In this document: one piece after another, positions 16,983-26,890 of the stretch
How positions within the stretch are numbered: position 1 is the stretch's first letter
Layout: each line of letters starts with the position of its first letter
DNA from: Streptomyces odonnellii
GTDB lineage: Bacteria; Actinomycetota; Actinomycetes; Streptomycetales; Streptomycetaceae
Direction: 5' to 3'
Assembly: GCF_000981895.1 (NCBI RefSeq)
Contig: NZ_LATD01000054.1
Location: 1-64,000, forward strand
Length of the DNA stretch: 64,000 nt
Position numbers and translations under genes: made by a program
The notes under the pieces: model-generated
Seen by the model: only the letters and a program-made list of their open reading frames with translations
What the model was told of the DNA's origin: nothing
Database searches by the model: none

Positions 16983-17546
16983 TCATCCGTACAACCGGCC
17001 CAACTTCATGGTTTCGGCGAGGGATTCCTCGCTCGTCACCCGCTGCCGGCCGGTGCGGCCCGGGTGTCTTCGGTACTCGTGCGCCGGAGCCGGCGCGGTA
17101 GCGGCGAACGAGCGCTCCTGAAGGGGCGTTTCCGGCAGCGAGGCGGGCGCGAGCATAACCGGAAGAGCCCGGTCCATTCGTAACGCGTCCACCGATTCCG
17201 CGAGCAGTTCGTATTCCGTCGTGTCGTCGCGGGTGGCGACACGCAGAAGCCGTCCTGCGGCCAAGTGCTCGGCGACCAGATCCTGGTGGGCCACATCGTC
17301 CCGCCAGGCGCGCAGGGTCGCCGGGACGTCGGGCACGGTGTCCGCCACCGGAGCCAGTGCCTCCGCCGGAAAATGCTTGCTTTCTGGGCTGGGATCGAGT
17401 CGTTCGGCGATCCATGTCGCGCGATCCCGCAACCACCACAGTGCAAGTGCCAGAGTGGGGGCGCGATATGTGCCGAGGGGTACGCCGATACGCTGTCCAC
17501 CGCAGACTCCATATGCGGTGACATGGCAAAGGAATTCGTCATGCAC
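16983..17546 (-). CDS. hypothetical protein
   Basis: A 187-residue soluble protein starting VHDEFLCHVTAYGVCGGQRIG with two cysteines in the first 20 residues and a middle part rich in Trp, Arg and acidic residues (LWWLRDRATWIAERLD). No known domain recognised. GTG at 17546 has AAGGAG seven bases upstream, so the longer open frame to 17894 is rejected. It may be a small actinobacteria-specific protein; there is no operon partner. Base composition upstream is slightly more AT-rich than the genome. Confidence 0.62.
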   Translation of the reverse strand: MHDEFLCHVTAYGVCGGQRIGVPLGTYRAPTLALALWWLRDRATWIAERLDPSPESKHFPAEALAPVADTVPDVPATLRAWRDDVAHQDLVAEHLAAGRLLRVATRDDTTEYELLAESVDALRMDRALPVMLAPASLPETPLQERSFAATAPAPAHEYRRHPGRTGRQRVTSEESLAETMKLGRLYG

Positions 17547-18013
17547 GGCCGCTCTCCTTGCGCCGTTCTGTGAGGCCGGTGGTCTGGGCCGCAATTCTTG
17601 GCAGTGACATCGCGCGGTGCGGCGGGCGATTCCGCGGGGCGATTTCCCGGGACGGGGAGATCTGCCTTTGGAGGGCCCGAAGTTCCAACTATGAAGGCCT
17701 TGTTGACGACCTGTCACGAGCCCGATCCGGCCAGAGTGGCGTGCATATGCCGACCAGTGGCCGAAAACCGTATGTGATCGGGCGGAGACGCACCGTGCGG
17801 GACCGGAACCGGGGCGTCCGTGACAATTGGGCTCGGAATCTTCACATCCGCCCGGGGGTGGCACGTCGGCCGGGCGGGGGCCACGTGATGACACCCGGGT
17901 TAACGGATGGTTGACAGAGTCGTTAGGGTGCCTTGAATGTTCGCTCCGCTGATTCCCCCCGCAGCCCTGCCAAGAGGTATCCCGGCCGCCCCACGTTCCA
18001 CCGGGGAGGCTCT
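17547..18013. other. intergenic region between divergent genes
   Basis: 467 bp without a supported gene, slightly AT-richer than its surroundings. TTGACA at 17911-17916 is a good -35 hexamer for the acyltransferase gene, but no convincing -10 lies 16-18 bp downstream. No repeats or operators were recognised. Confidence 0.35.
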
Positions 18014-19228
18014 ATGACGCAGATCACCGATCAATCGGCACGGTCCGTGTCCGGCGCCGCCACGGCCGGTACGGCGAAGGACTCGGCGGGAAACGCCGCG
18101 GAGCCGTCCGCGGGAGCCGCGCCGGCCGAGGCGGCCAGCACCCCCAGGAGCCGGGACGCCTTCTTCGACAACGCCAAGTATCTGGCGATCGTCCTGGTCG
18201 CCGTCGCGCACGCGTGGGAGCCGCTCCGGAGCGACAGCCGCGCGGTCTCGGCGCTCTACATCGTCGTCTACGCCTTCCACATGCCCGCGTTCATCATCAT
18301 CTCCGGCTACTTCTCACGGAGTTTCGACTTCCGGCCCGACCGGGTGCGCAGACTGATCACGGGCATCGCCGTCCCGTACATCGTGTTCGAGGTCGCCTAC
18401 AGCCTCTTCCACCGCTGGACGGACAACGATCCGGACATGCCGGTCAGCCTGCTCGACCCGTGGTACCTGACCTGGTTCCTGCTGGCGCTCTTCGTCTGGC
18501 GGATGACGGCGCCCCTCTGGCGGGTGGTGCGGTGGCCCGTCCCGATCGCCCTGCTGATCGCCGCGCTGGCCACCACCTCACCGCAGATCGGCGACGATCT
18601 GGATCTCCAGCGGCTCCTTCAGTTCCTGCCGTTCTTCGTGCTGGGCCTGCGGCTGAGGCCCGAGCACTTCCAGCTCGTACGCCGACGCGCGGTGCGGATC
18701 GCCGCCGTACCGGTCTTCGCCGGCACCGTGGTCTTCGCGTACTGGGCCGTCACCCGGATGAACATGGCGTGGTTCTTCCACCGCGCCAGTGCGGAGGAAC
18801 TGGGCGTGCCCTGGTGGGCGGGGGTGCTGATGACCTTCGCGCTCTTCGGCTGCGCCCTCGTCCTGACCGCTTGTTTCTTCGCCCTGGTCCCCGGGCGGCG
18901 GCTGTGGTTCACGGCGCTGGGGGCCGGCACGCTCTGCGGCTATCTGCTGCACGGGTTCCTCGCCCAGAGCGCGGGCACCTGGGGCTGGTACGACCACGGC
19001 TGGCTGTACGGGCCCGCCGGCGCGGTGTTCGTGTCGCTGGTCGCGGCCGTGGCGGTCACCCTGCTCTGTACGAAGCCGGTCCAGCGGATCCTCCGCTTCG
19101 CCCTGGAGCCGGAGATGGCCTGGGCGTTCAAGAAGGAGCCACCGAGGCAGAAGCCATCGAGGCAGGAGCCCCCGAATCGGGAGTCGCTGAAGCAGGAACC
19201 CGAGAAGCGGGTGCCCGCGAAGAGCTGA
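18014..19228 (+). CDS. membrane acyltransferase, acyltransferase 3 family
   Basis: A 404-residue protein. After a low-complexity Ala/Ser/Gly N-terminus of about 45 residues comes an acyltransferase 3 domain: FFDNAKYLAIVLVAVAHAWEPL contains the conserved active-site histidine in the first membrane helix, followed by YAFHMPAFIIISGYF and about nine more helices. The C-terminus is a charged repetitive tail built of KKEPPRQ/QEP-like units. Such enzymes O-acylate sugars or lipids at the membrane (fucose 4-O-acetylase-like). ATG at 18014 has GGGGAGG upstream. It is monocistronic. Confidence 0.85.
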   Translation: MTQITDQSARSVSGAATAGTAKDSAGNAAEPSAGAAPAEAASTPRSRDAFFDNAKYLAIVLVAVAHAWEPLRSDSRAVSALYIVVYAFHMPAFIIISGYFSRSFDFRPDRVRRLITGIAVPYIVFEVAYSLFHRWTDNDPDMPVSLLDPWYLTWFLLALFVWRMTAPLWRVVRWPVPIALLIAALATTSPQIGDDLDLQRLLQFLPFFVLGLRLRPEHFQLVRRRAVRIAAVPVFAGTVVFAYWAVTRMNMAWFFHRASAEELGVPWWAGVLMTFALFGCALVLTACFFALVPGRRLWFTALGAGTLCGYLLHGFLAQSAGTWGWYDHGWLYGPAGAVFVSLVAAVAVTLLCTKPVQRILRFALEPEMAWAFKKEPPRQKPSRQEPPNRESLKQEPEKRVPAKS

Positions 19229-19267
19229 CGCCGTCAGTCCTTCGGCTCGGCGAGACGGCGGGACAGA

Positions 19268-19299
19268 CGGGGCGGTGGCCTCCGGAAGCCACCGCCCCG
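19268..19299. terminator. bidirectional hairpin terminator
   Basis: Inverted repeat with 12-bp arms (19268-19279 and 19288-19299) between the convergent acyltransferase and second TerB gene. Confidence 0.7.
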
Positions 19300-19318
19300 C
19301 CCCTGCCCGCCGTACCGC

Positions 19319-19774
19319 TCAGAGATCGAACTCGTGCGGGGGCAGGTCCAGCGCGTAGCAGGCCTCGCGGACCACGGCCTGCTCCTGCTTGTCGAAGTTC
19401 CCGTCCGCGCCGCCGATCACAATGCCGATCTGAATGACCGCGCGCGCTTCCGCCGGCTTCTTCTTGGCCTTGGCGACCTCCTGGAGCACTCCGACCTTGC
19501 CGAACGCGAAGTCGGCCGTCAGCTTGTCCAGGGCCGCGTCGAAACGGCGCTGGAGATCCTCCGCCGGGAAGTTCCGCAGCACCTCATTGGTGGCGATCAG
19601 AGTGGCGACCCGCTGCCGCTCCGCGGGGTCCACCGAGCCGTCCGCCGCCGCGACCAGAGCGCACATCGCCATGCTCGCGTCGCGGAAGGCACCGCTCTTC
19701 AGATCGTTCTTCTTCGCCAAGAGCTGCGACTGCATCGTCGTGGCGGATTCCTTGAACCGGTCCCACAGGGCCAT
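19319..19774 (-). CDS. TerB-like protein, paralogue of the gene at 5508
   Basis: A 151-residue TerB-family protein of identical length to the copy at 5508-5963 and clearly its close paralogue: both begin MALWDR, share KKNDLKSGAFRDASMAMCAL and the two acidic loops AADGSVD and GGADGNFD, and end in EFDL. ATG at 19774 has GAGGAG eight bases upstream. Unlike the first copy it has no BlaI-type palindrome in its upstream region, which suggests the two copies are regulated differently. Function: metal-binding stress protein by family, unproven here. Confidence 0.88.
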   Translation of the reverse strand: MALWDRFKESATTMQSQLLAKKNDLKSGAFRDASMAMCALVAAADGSVDPAERQRVATLIATNEVLRNFPAEDLQRRFDAALDKLTADFAFGKVGVLQEVAKAKKKPAEARAVIQIGIVIGGADGNFDKQEQAVVREACYALDLPPHEFDL

Positions 19775-19849
19775 TCCGTCATCTCCTCAGGTGGTGCGCA
19801 GACCAAGGGGTTGAACGTCCGGGACCGCCGCCGCGTGCCCGCGCGGGCA

Positions 19850-21072
19850 TCACGTCGTGCTGCCGGGCACGGTTTCGTCCGCCCGTTCCGCCGGCCTTTC
19901 CGCCCCGGTCCGGGGCGCGGGCGGAGCGGACCGGCCGGGCACCTCGGGACCGCCCGTCCGGTACTGCTCCGAGTGCAGCGTGAACAACTTCCTGAACAGG
20001 CCGGGTCCTTGGTGCCCTTCCGCCATCAGCGCCGCGAAGTCGCCCGCCTCCACCAGCCGGCCCTGGTCCAGGACATGGATGACATCGGCCGACCGGACAC
20101 TGTGCGGCCGGTGCGTGACCAGGATCACCGTCTGCCCGTCGCCCGCGAGATCGCGGATCTGCTGGAACGCGGCGATCTCGGCCGCCGGGTCCATGCTGCT
20201 GGTCGGCTCGTCACAGATCAGCAGGCCCGCCCCGCGGTAGTACGCGCGGACCAGGGCAAGCCGCTGCCACTGCCCGCCCGACAGGTCCACCCCGCCCTCG
20301 TACCCCTTCTCGCACAGGGTGTCCCAGCCACGCGGCAGCTCGCCGACCACCTGGTGCGCGCCCGCAGCTCCGCCGTCCTTCAAGCCGTTCAAGGTCCTCG
20401 ATCTCGGACGGCCGGCTGATGGCGACATTGGCGCGGGCTGTGAACGGCCAGTGCTGGTAGTCCTGGAGCACCAGCGCCACCTGGTCGAAGACCTGATCGC
20501 GGTCCAGCTCGCGGACATCGGTCCCGTTCCAGCGGATCTGCCCCTGCGACGGCAGATACAGCCCGGCGAGCAGCTTGCTGAGCGTCGTCTTGCCACTGCC
20601 GTTGACCCCCACGAGGGCCACGATCCGGCCCCGGCGGATCGTCAGCGACACGGCGTCGAGCGCCGGAGTCTCCCGGCCGGGGTACGTGAACGACACCCGG
20701 TCGAATTCGATCAGCGCGGGCGGTCCGGGCACAGGCCTACCGCCCCTGGGGGGTGACCGCGGCGGTCACCCCGGACAGCGCCGAGGTCACCAGGTCCGTA
20801 CCGGCCTCCCGGTGCGCCGGCTTCGTCTGCTCCTGCGCGGCCCCGACGCCCATCCGGTCGAACTGCTCCAGCAGAAACGGGCCCGCGCCGTGCACCCGTA
20901 GCTCCGGGCCCGCCTTGTGGGAGATCAGCAGCTGGCGCAACTCGCTCTGCTGCCGTACGTGTTCGATCCACACCTGGATCGACTCGTAGGTACGGCGGGC
21001 GGCCCTGACCGTGCCCCAGGCCTTCGGCAAGGCCTCCTGAGCTGGCGACAACGGTTGCGGGTGCTCGGACAA
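19850..21072 (-). pseudogene. ABC exporter remnant (frameshifted ATPase, deleted membrane domain)
   Basis: The right part (20737-21072) still reads as a piece of an exporter membrane domain: HKAGPELRVHGAGPFLLEQF matches the loop between exporter helices. Most membrane helices are missing. The ATPase domain follows in another frame from about 20732: Walker A LVGVNGSGKTTLSKLL and a Q-loop VLQDYQHWPF. At about 20385 the frame shifts by one, and the rest reads in the second frame: LSGGQWQRLALVRA, Walker B LLICDEPTSSMDP and the H-loop VTHRPHSV. With the deletion plus the frameshift it cannot make a working exporter. It lies just left of the transposon. Confidence 0.75.
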
Positions 21073-21135
21073 CGGACCTGATCAAGGGCGTGTAACGGGC
21101 CATCGAGGACGAATCGTCGGACAGAGTTTCGAGTG

Positions 21136-21140
21136 GGCCC
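21136..21140. repeat. 5-bp target site duplication, left copy
   Basis: GGCCC directly before the TGTC end of the Tn7-like element; the same five bases follow the other end at 27894-27898. Confidence 0.72.
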
Positions 21141-21293
21141 TGTCCCGTCCCGTTCGACCTTGCCTATTGGGCATGGCCGTGACCTGCGGAGAGGTAATTT
21201 GCCAGGCTGCGGAAGAGGTGATTAGTCCCAGGACATGTTGCTGGCGGGGGGTGTTCTGGCGGGAACTGTCCCATTCTTTGTTGTCTGACGACA

Positions 21294-21347
21294 CCGTCCG
21301 TGGCCGATCTTCGCCAGCGTGGTCTGGCGAAGATCGGCCACGGACGG
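21294..21347. terminator. long perfect hairpin at the end of the transposon operon
   Basis: Perfect inverted repeat with 24-bp arms (21294-21317 and 21324-21347) and a 6-base loop. It begins 5 bp downstream of the stop codon of the last leftward gene, so it is most likely its terminator; there is no T-run. Confidence 0.65.
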
Positions 21348-21352
21348 GTTGG

Positions 21353-21826
21353 TCACTGTGGCGCCGGGCCGGCTTCGGCGATCTGGGATGCCAGCCGCTG
21401 TATGGCGGATCGGATGCCCTGTCCGTAGCCGTCGTCATGGAGGGCGTCGACGTGCTGCTGTGCCTGGGACAGGTGGGTGCGGGCCTGTTCGTCGTCTCCG
21501 AGCTTGTGGAAGTCCGCCGCGAGGTTGAGGTGCAGAGAGGGATAGAACCCGCGGATCGCTAACGAGGAGTCGTGCTGCTTGGCCCGGTCGTCGGTCACCG
21601 AACCCGCGGCTTCCAGGGCTCGCAGGTCCCACGAGAGTTCGTCTTGCGGGTCTTCTTGCAGGTCGGCCATGTAATGGGCGAGGACACAGCGGTGGAAGGG
21701 GTCGCCGTCCGTGCCGATGTCCTCCCAGATCTCGGAGAAGCGGTGCCGGGCGCCGTCGGTATCGCCTGCCTGTTGCAGGCCCATGGCTTCCTCGATGCGT
21801 TTCATCGTCTTGTCTTCGGTCGTCAC
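21353..21826 (-). CDS. small TPR-like helical protein, last gene of the transposon
   Basis: A 157-residue protein without a recognised named domain. It is mostly helical; MKRIEEAMGLQQAGDTDGARHRFSEIWEDIG and FHKLGDDEQARTHLSQAQQHVDAL look like tetratricopeptide-type helix pairs. GTG at 21826 has AGGAGG five bases upstream. It is the only intact gene of the element and the last of its operon, 79 bp after the XRE-ImmA/IrrE gene. It could be a partner of that regulator or cargo; tetratricopeptide proteins often accompany XRE regulators in actinobacteria. Confidence 0.68.
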   Translation of the reverse strand: MTTEDKTMKRIEEAMGLQQAGDTDGARHRFSEIWEDIGTDGDPFHRCVLAHYMADLQEDPQDELSWDLRALEAAGSVTDDRAKQHDSSLAIRGFYPSLHLNLAADFHKLGDDEQARTHLSQAQQHVDALHDDGYGQGIRSAIQRLASQIAEAGPAPQ

Positions 21827-21904
21827 GTGTGCCTCCTGCCGCTGGTGAGTAGCGCGAGGAAGCGTAGGGGCAGCCACTGACATCGCCCTTCCCGCGCTGT
21901 GATG

Positions 21905-22869
21905 TCACAGGGCGGTGCCTTCTGCCACGGACATGCCCTGGGCCCGGACGAACTCGATGACCTTGAGCAGCAGGCGGCTTGTCTCGGGTGTTCTGTCCGG
22001 GCTCTCGTTGACGGTCGTGTGTGCGAGCTGCTTGATGACGTGGCGGTATGGCCATTCCGGCATCAGGTCCAAGTCGTGGAGGCGGTGGGCGAGGGCTGTG
22101 GCGGGGACACCCCAGGTGCCCTTGGCGGTCAGGAGCCGCTCGCTCGCCGCGTTGCGGAGCATCGCCGCGAGGATCCCGGTGCGGGGCATCAGGAAGGCTG
22201 AGGCGAACCTCGCTGCGGCGGCATGGGACTCCCGGCTTCCCGGTTGGCGGGGAGCAGGACGAGCTGTCCGAGTTCGTGTGCGAGGTCGAGCCGGGCCTGT
22301 TCGCGGGGCAGATCCGGCGGGAGGAAGACGAACGGTGTGCCGTGGTGGACGACCGAGAACGGGCCGGCGTCCGCGCAGTCCGCGGGCAGGGTGAAGACCC
22401 GCACTCCGTTGACTTCGAGTGCGTGCACCAGGTTGGCGATCGGGGCGTCACCGAGACGCCAGTGGGCGCGTGTGACCTCGGCGGCCTCTTCCGGGGCCAT
22501 CCCGGGACAGGACGGGATGTTCGGCAGGGGCATGCGGAGCCGGGCCTCCAGCCAGGTGTTCAGCGCGGCGGTGAGGGTGGCGACGGCGACAGCACTGTTA
22601 CGCTTGATCGCGCTGAGTTTCGAGCGTCGCCGGAAGCTCACGGCTTCGTGCGGCAGCTCGGCGGGCGGCGGGGCGCCGAGGAAGACGGGGGTGACGCCGA
22701 GCGCACCGGCGAGTGCCGCGAGCGACTTCTGGGACGGTGTCTTCCTGCGGTTCTCGAACGCGGTGAGGCTGGCGGTCGTCAGCTCGGCGGCGCGGGCGAG
22801 AGCGGCCAGCGTCATCCGTCGGCGGTGCCGGGCGAGGAGGAGCCGTTCGGGGGTGAACACGGGCGTCAC
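21905..22869 (-). pseudogene. XRE regulator with ImmA/IrrE peptidase domain, frameshifted
   Basis: GTG at 22869 follows GGAGGAACC and overlaps the TniQ stop as GTGA. Residues about 5-65 are an XRE helix-turn-helix (RMTLAALARAAELTTASLTAFENRRKTPS). The C-terminal half is an ImmA/IrrE-type domain whose metal motif reads HELGQ instead of HELGH, so one zinc ligand is replaced. About 10 residues later a one-base loss in a G run near 22230 breaks the frame; the expected continuation HAAAARFASAFLMPRTGIL is in the next frame and ends at 21905. The whole would be about 320 residues. XRE-ImmA proteins cut partner repressors to induce mobile elements; this one looks inactive. Confidence 0.75.
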
Positions 22870-23770
22870 GGTTCCTCCGCCAGGGGATCGGGAAGAGCAC
22901 GGCGGCGGGCCTGGTGCTGGATCCAGCGGACGAGCGGGTCGTTGTCGACGCTCTCGTCGTATTGGTATCCGGGGACGGATCGCGCACGGACCTCGGCGAT
23001 GAAGCGCCGCATGTCGGCCTCCTCGCCCGTGAAGGGCAGTTCCCGGAGGGTGGCGGAGGCCAGGAGCCCGGTGAGGGCGACGATCTCGGGATAGGCGCTG
23101 GCGATGATCCTCGGATCGTTGTCGTAGGCGGACCAGTCGGGGCCGCAGAGCGCCGCCATCCGGGTGCGCCAGCCCTCCTTGAAGGCGTCGTTCTCCCACC
23201 ATCCCCAGCCCAGATCGGTGGCTTCACGCATCGCGAGGGTGACCGCCGCCCAGCCGTGACGGCGGACGAGGCGGTGATGGCGGTGCTGGGCGCGGACGAC
23301 GTCCGGGACGGTGTGCAGGTCGAACTGTTCGTCGCGGTCGTCGGTCCAGCGCCGGTGACGCAGGCAGAGCTTGGTGCTGGAGGGGACCCAGTGCCATGCG
23401 GGGCCGAAGCTCTCGGTGACGCCCTTAGCCATCACGCAGTGTGTGCAGGCCGCCTGGAGCTTCCAGCCGTTGCTGGCCAGGCGGAGGCTGGCGGGTTCGA
23501 GACGCTCGGTGTATCATGCTGGCCGCAGATCGGGGATTGCCCGCAGGAGCCGTTCGCGGGGCTGTCCGGACAGGTCGCAGAGGGCATCCAGCAGTGCCGA
23601 CGGTTCGGGCAGGATCCGGTCGGGTCGTTCATGTGCTCGTGCAGGAGCTTGTGCGGGATGCGGTTGGCCTTGGCGAGCCGCTTGAAGTACGAGTCCCAGG
23701 ACTCCCGGTGCAGCGGCGCGACGGTGCAGGGAAGCGGCGGCAGCCGGCGCGGGGCCAGGACGTCGGTCAT
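22866..23770 (-). pseudogene. tniQ: TniQ family transposition protein, two frameshifts
   Basis: ATG at 23770 overlaps the TniB stop. The first frame gives LPCTVAPLHRESWDSYFKRLA, the N-terminal TniQ signature. Near 23640 it must shift to give SALLDALCDLSGQPRERLLRAIPDL, and near 23522 shift again to enter the long third segment, which carries a zinc ribbon (CTHC, then CLRHRRW about 25 residues later) and ends at 22866. TniQ/TnsD proteins choose the target site. With two shifts it is very probably non-functional unless both reflect base-calling errors. Confidence 0.75.
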
Positions 23771-24805
23771 GCCGCGTCTCCCAGACCGTCGTCGGTTTCC
23801 CGGAGCGGGCGTGGATTGTCGGACTGGGTGTTGTGGTCGACCGAGATCGTGTGCAGCAGGCGGCGGGTGATCTGCTCGCTGCCATCGGCGATCGCACTGA
23901 TCGCGGCGGCGCGGATCAGGTGGGACAGGCTGCTGATGCTGCCGCCGGTGCGGGTACTTCGCCTGCTGGGACAGTGTGCCGGGCTCGTGGTGGTGGAGGC
24001 GGAGGGCCTGCTCCATGGTCGCGATCATCGAGCGCCATTCGGTGCCGCAGGGGAAGTTCGCGGTGTGCTGCATGACACAGCGGGCGGCGATCTGCTTACC
24101 GCGGACCCCGGTGAACAGCCCCTCCCGCTCGACGTTAATGCCGGCATAGACGAAAGTCGCCGGGATGTGCTCGGCGAAGTACTTGAGATGGTCGGACATG
24201 TCCTTGCCGTTGGACGTGCCCATCTGGATGTTGTGGATCTTGTCGACCAGGACCAGGTCGCAGCGGGCGTCGATCAGGATCTCGCAGACCGCGTCGGCGA
24301 TGTCCATCTCGTTGTGACGGCTCTCGAGTGGCAGCCCGAGGAAGTGCGCGAAGCGGGTGGCCAGCTTGCGCGGGGATCCGTTGGGCGGGGCGGAGACGTA
24401 GACGACCGGGATGCGGTCGTGGTCGGGATAGCGTTGGCGTACTCGCAGCTCGTGGACCCGGCCGAGCTGCTTGATGGCGGTGGACTTCCCCGTCGCCCAG
24501 GGGCCGGAGACGATCAAACCCCGGCGGGCGCTGATCTCCCGCCGGTTCACCAGCGTCAGCAGCCTGCCTTGGTGCAGGATTTCCCGGATGGTCGGGGTCT
24601 CCACGATGATCAGCTCGGAGTGGTAGTCGACGCGTGCCTCGTCGTACTCATCCCGCTCTGGTCCGGACAGGGACAGCCAGTCGGTCCCGGCCAGCAGCTC
24701 GAACTCCGGCGGGTCCTCGTTCACGAAGCAATGCCAGGTCGGCAGGGTCGTCGTCGGCATGCGCCGCTTGTCAGGCATGCCGAACTGCTCGGGAACTACC
24801 ACCAC
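23767..24805 (-). pseudogene. tniB: TniB/TnsC-like AAA ATPase, one frameshift near the C-terminus
   Basis: About 345 residues. The AAA domain has Walker A SGPWATGKST near residue 100 and a Walker B strand LVLVDKIHN (normally DE/DD after the hydrophobic strand, here DK, so the catalytic acidic residue may be altered). Similarity continues through FVYAGINVEREGLF. Near 23950 the frame breaks; the correct continuation RTGGSISSLSHLIRAAAI reads in the next frame to the stop at 23767, which overlaps the TniQ start as ATGA. It would be the ATP-dependent regulator linking TniQ and the transposase. Confidence 0.76.
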
Positions 24806-24868
24806 TTCCTTGCCTCCTTGCGGGCGTCGAAGACACGCAGCGGCACGACGTCGGCAGCCGCCTCGCCG

Positions 24869-26890
24869 TCATCGGCCTCTTCCTCCGCCGCCCCGCTCTC
24901 GGGCCGAGAGGCCGGAAGAGGGCGGGGTAGGCCGCGGCCAGGACGGTTCCGCGGCGGCACGGGTGCGGGCAGCGGTCCGCGCGGAGCGACGGTTCCGGGA
25001 CCGCTTGCGGGCCGGCGCCGTGTCTTTCCCGTCTGCCGGGCCGGCGCCCGCGCGTTGAAGCAGGTCGTCCGCCGCCTCGGCGATCGCCTCCTCGGTCACC
25101 GATTTGCCCCGTTGTTCACGCAAGTCCCGGGACACGTGATCCCAGGCCACCTCCCCGAACGGGACCGGCTGCGACGACAACAGCCGCCAGGGGACCGTGA
25201 TCCAGCTGTCCTCGCGGTGATCGTGCAGCCAGACAAGGCGGATGTCGTAGGGGTCGTGGCGTACTTCCCAGCGGTCCTTGTGATCGGCCAGCCCGGACCT
25301 CTCCCTCCGCAGCGTGTCGAGTCCGTCGCAGTCGTAGATCCGGTTGCCGATCTTGAGCCCGTAGGAATTCACCGCCCTCCAGCGGGTCGGCAACAACCTC
25401 AGGTAGTCCTCGACCGACAGCGCCAGCGGCAGGTAGCCGGCCGTCTCCACGAGCGCGGCGTACTTCTCGTTCGGCGAGAACGCCCGGCCCGGAGCGAGCG
25501 GATCCCGCAGACCGTCGTGCGGCCGGTTCTGCCACTTGGCAGTGATCCACTCCTCCAGCAGTTCCTGCAACTGCGGCAGCGATTACAGCGGTTCGTCCTC
25601 GGTCCGGCGGCCGCGGTGCTCGGCAGAGCGGCCGGTATGGCCCGAGACGAACTGCGCGAACATCGTGGCCACGGAGCCCAGCGTGCGCTCGATGGAGGCT
25701 TGTGCGTCGGCGTCCTGGGCGGCGCATGGATCACCTCGGTCCCGAACGCGTCGCAGGCCATGTGGAAGTTCCTCGACAAGCACGCCTTGCCGCCGTCCAC
25801 CACGATCGCTTCCGGGATGACCAGCGGGACCGAGGCCGCGTCCCGCAGCCGCTCATCCAAAGGCAGAAGCCGTGGTAGGGCAGCACCGACCGCTCCAGGC
25901 GAAGAGCCTCCGACCGGCCCGGAGGCATCGGAGCCGGAGTCACCGAACGGGCCAGCAGCAAAGCCGCGTCGACCGACTTCGTCGTCGGCCGCAGCACCGC
26001 CGCGGTGACACTGCGCGTGGCGACGTCGACCAGGCCGGTCGGCTCGACCCTCCCGACCACGCCCTTGTCCAGGCGCACCAGCACATCGAACGGGGTGGAG
26101 TCGATCTCCATCAGCTCGCCCGGCCGGCAGACCGTCGCCTGGCCGAAGACGCCCTCGGGCTGATTCGCCAGGGACCGGCGGGTCCGGGCAGACCCCGTGG
26201 TGTGCCGTCCGCGTTCCAGCCGCTGGAACAGCCGGTAGAACGCCGACCGCTTCGGCACCGCCTCCGGCCCGTACTTGTCCTTGACGACCTTGCTGACGCG
26301 CTGGAAGTAGTAGCTGACCGTCCGGGGCGAGTCGTCCGCGGCCTGGCTCATCAACTGCTGCAACTCATCCACGACTTCCGGCCGCAGCCGCCCGTGCACC
26401 GGCCGACGCGGCGCGTGCCGCCCATCGACCATCCCCACGATGCCCCGCACCTGATGACGGCGCCGCCGCCAGCGCACCGTATGCGCACTGACCGGCCGCC
26501 CCGTCTCCGCACTCAACTCGGCTGCCTTGGCCGCCTCACGCTCGGCCAGCGTCCGCGTGGCCGGGTCGTACTCCGGGCGCGGCAGGGCGCCCTGCGGGGC
26601 GTCCGGAGGCAGCCCCGTCCGCAACTCGACCATGTGCCGGTGCCACCACAACGCGTCCTCGGCCTGGTCCTGCGGGACGTGGCCCAGCAGCCCAGCAGGC
26701 ATCAGCCTCCGGTTGCCGGAACCCAGCACTCGAAACCCGGCGACATCATCAGCGTCGGCAGATGCATCGCGCTGGTGCCGCCGGCCTCGTCGGCGAGCCG
26801 TACCAACATCCCCGACAGCCCCGCGACCGTCTGCACTTTGCCCTCGAACCGGACCCGGTCGCCCGGACGGACGACCAGCGGGTTGAGCAT
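24869..26890 (-). pseudogene. tniA: TniA/TnsB-like DDE transposase, three frameshifts and one stop
   Basis: ATG at 26890 overlaps the TnsA stop (TGATG). About 670 residues if restored. Order of parts: N-terminal MLNPLVVRPGDRVRF, helix-turn-helix region, then the DDE core with D in ELMEIDSTPFDVLV, D in AIVVDGGKAC and E in ASIERTLGSV, then a Mu-type C-terminal domain (WQNRPHDGLRDPL, KWRAVNSYGLKIG-like) and a basic tail. The frame shifts near 26735, 25868 and 25705, and an in-frame TAA sits at 25583-25585 where a Trp codon is expected. The three catalytic residues are still readable, so decay is recent. Confidence 0.8.

Noticed and set aside
17911-17939. TTGACA as part of a full sigma-70-like promoter for the acyltransferase gene.
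   Set aside because: No acceptable -10 hexamer lies at 16-18 bp spacing, so only the hexamer is noted.
21167-21562. Rightward frame over the left transposon end.
   Set aside because: It runs through the hairpin and lies antisense to a gene with an excellent ribosome site.
22230-25868. The frame breaks in the transposon operon as programmed ribosomal frameshifting.
   Set aside because: There are too many breaks, in different genes and without slippery heptamers; decay or base-calling error is simpler.
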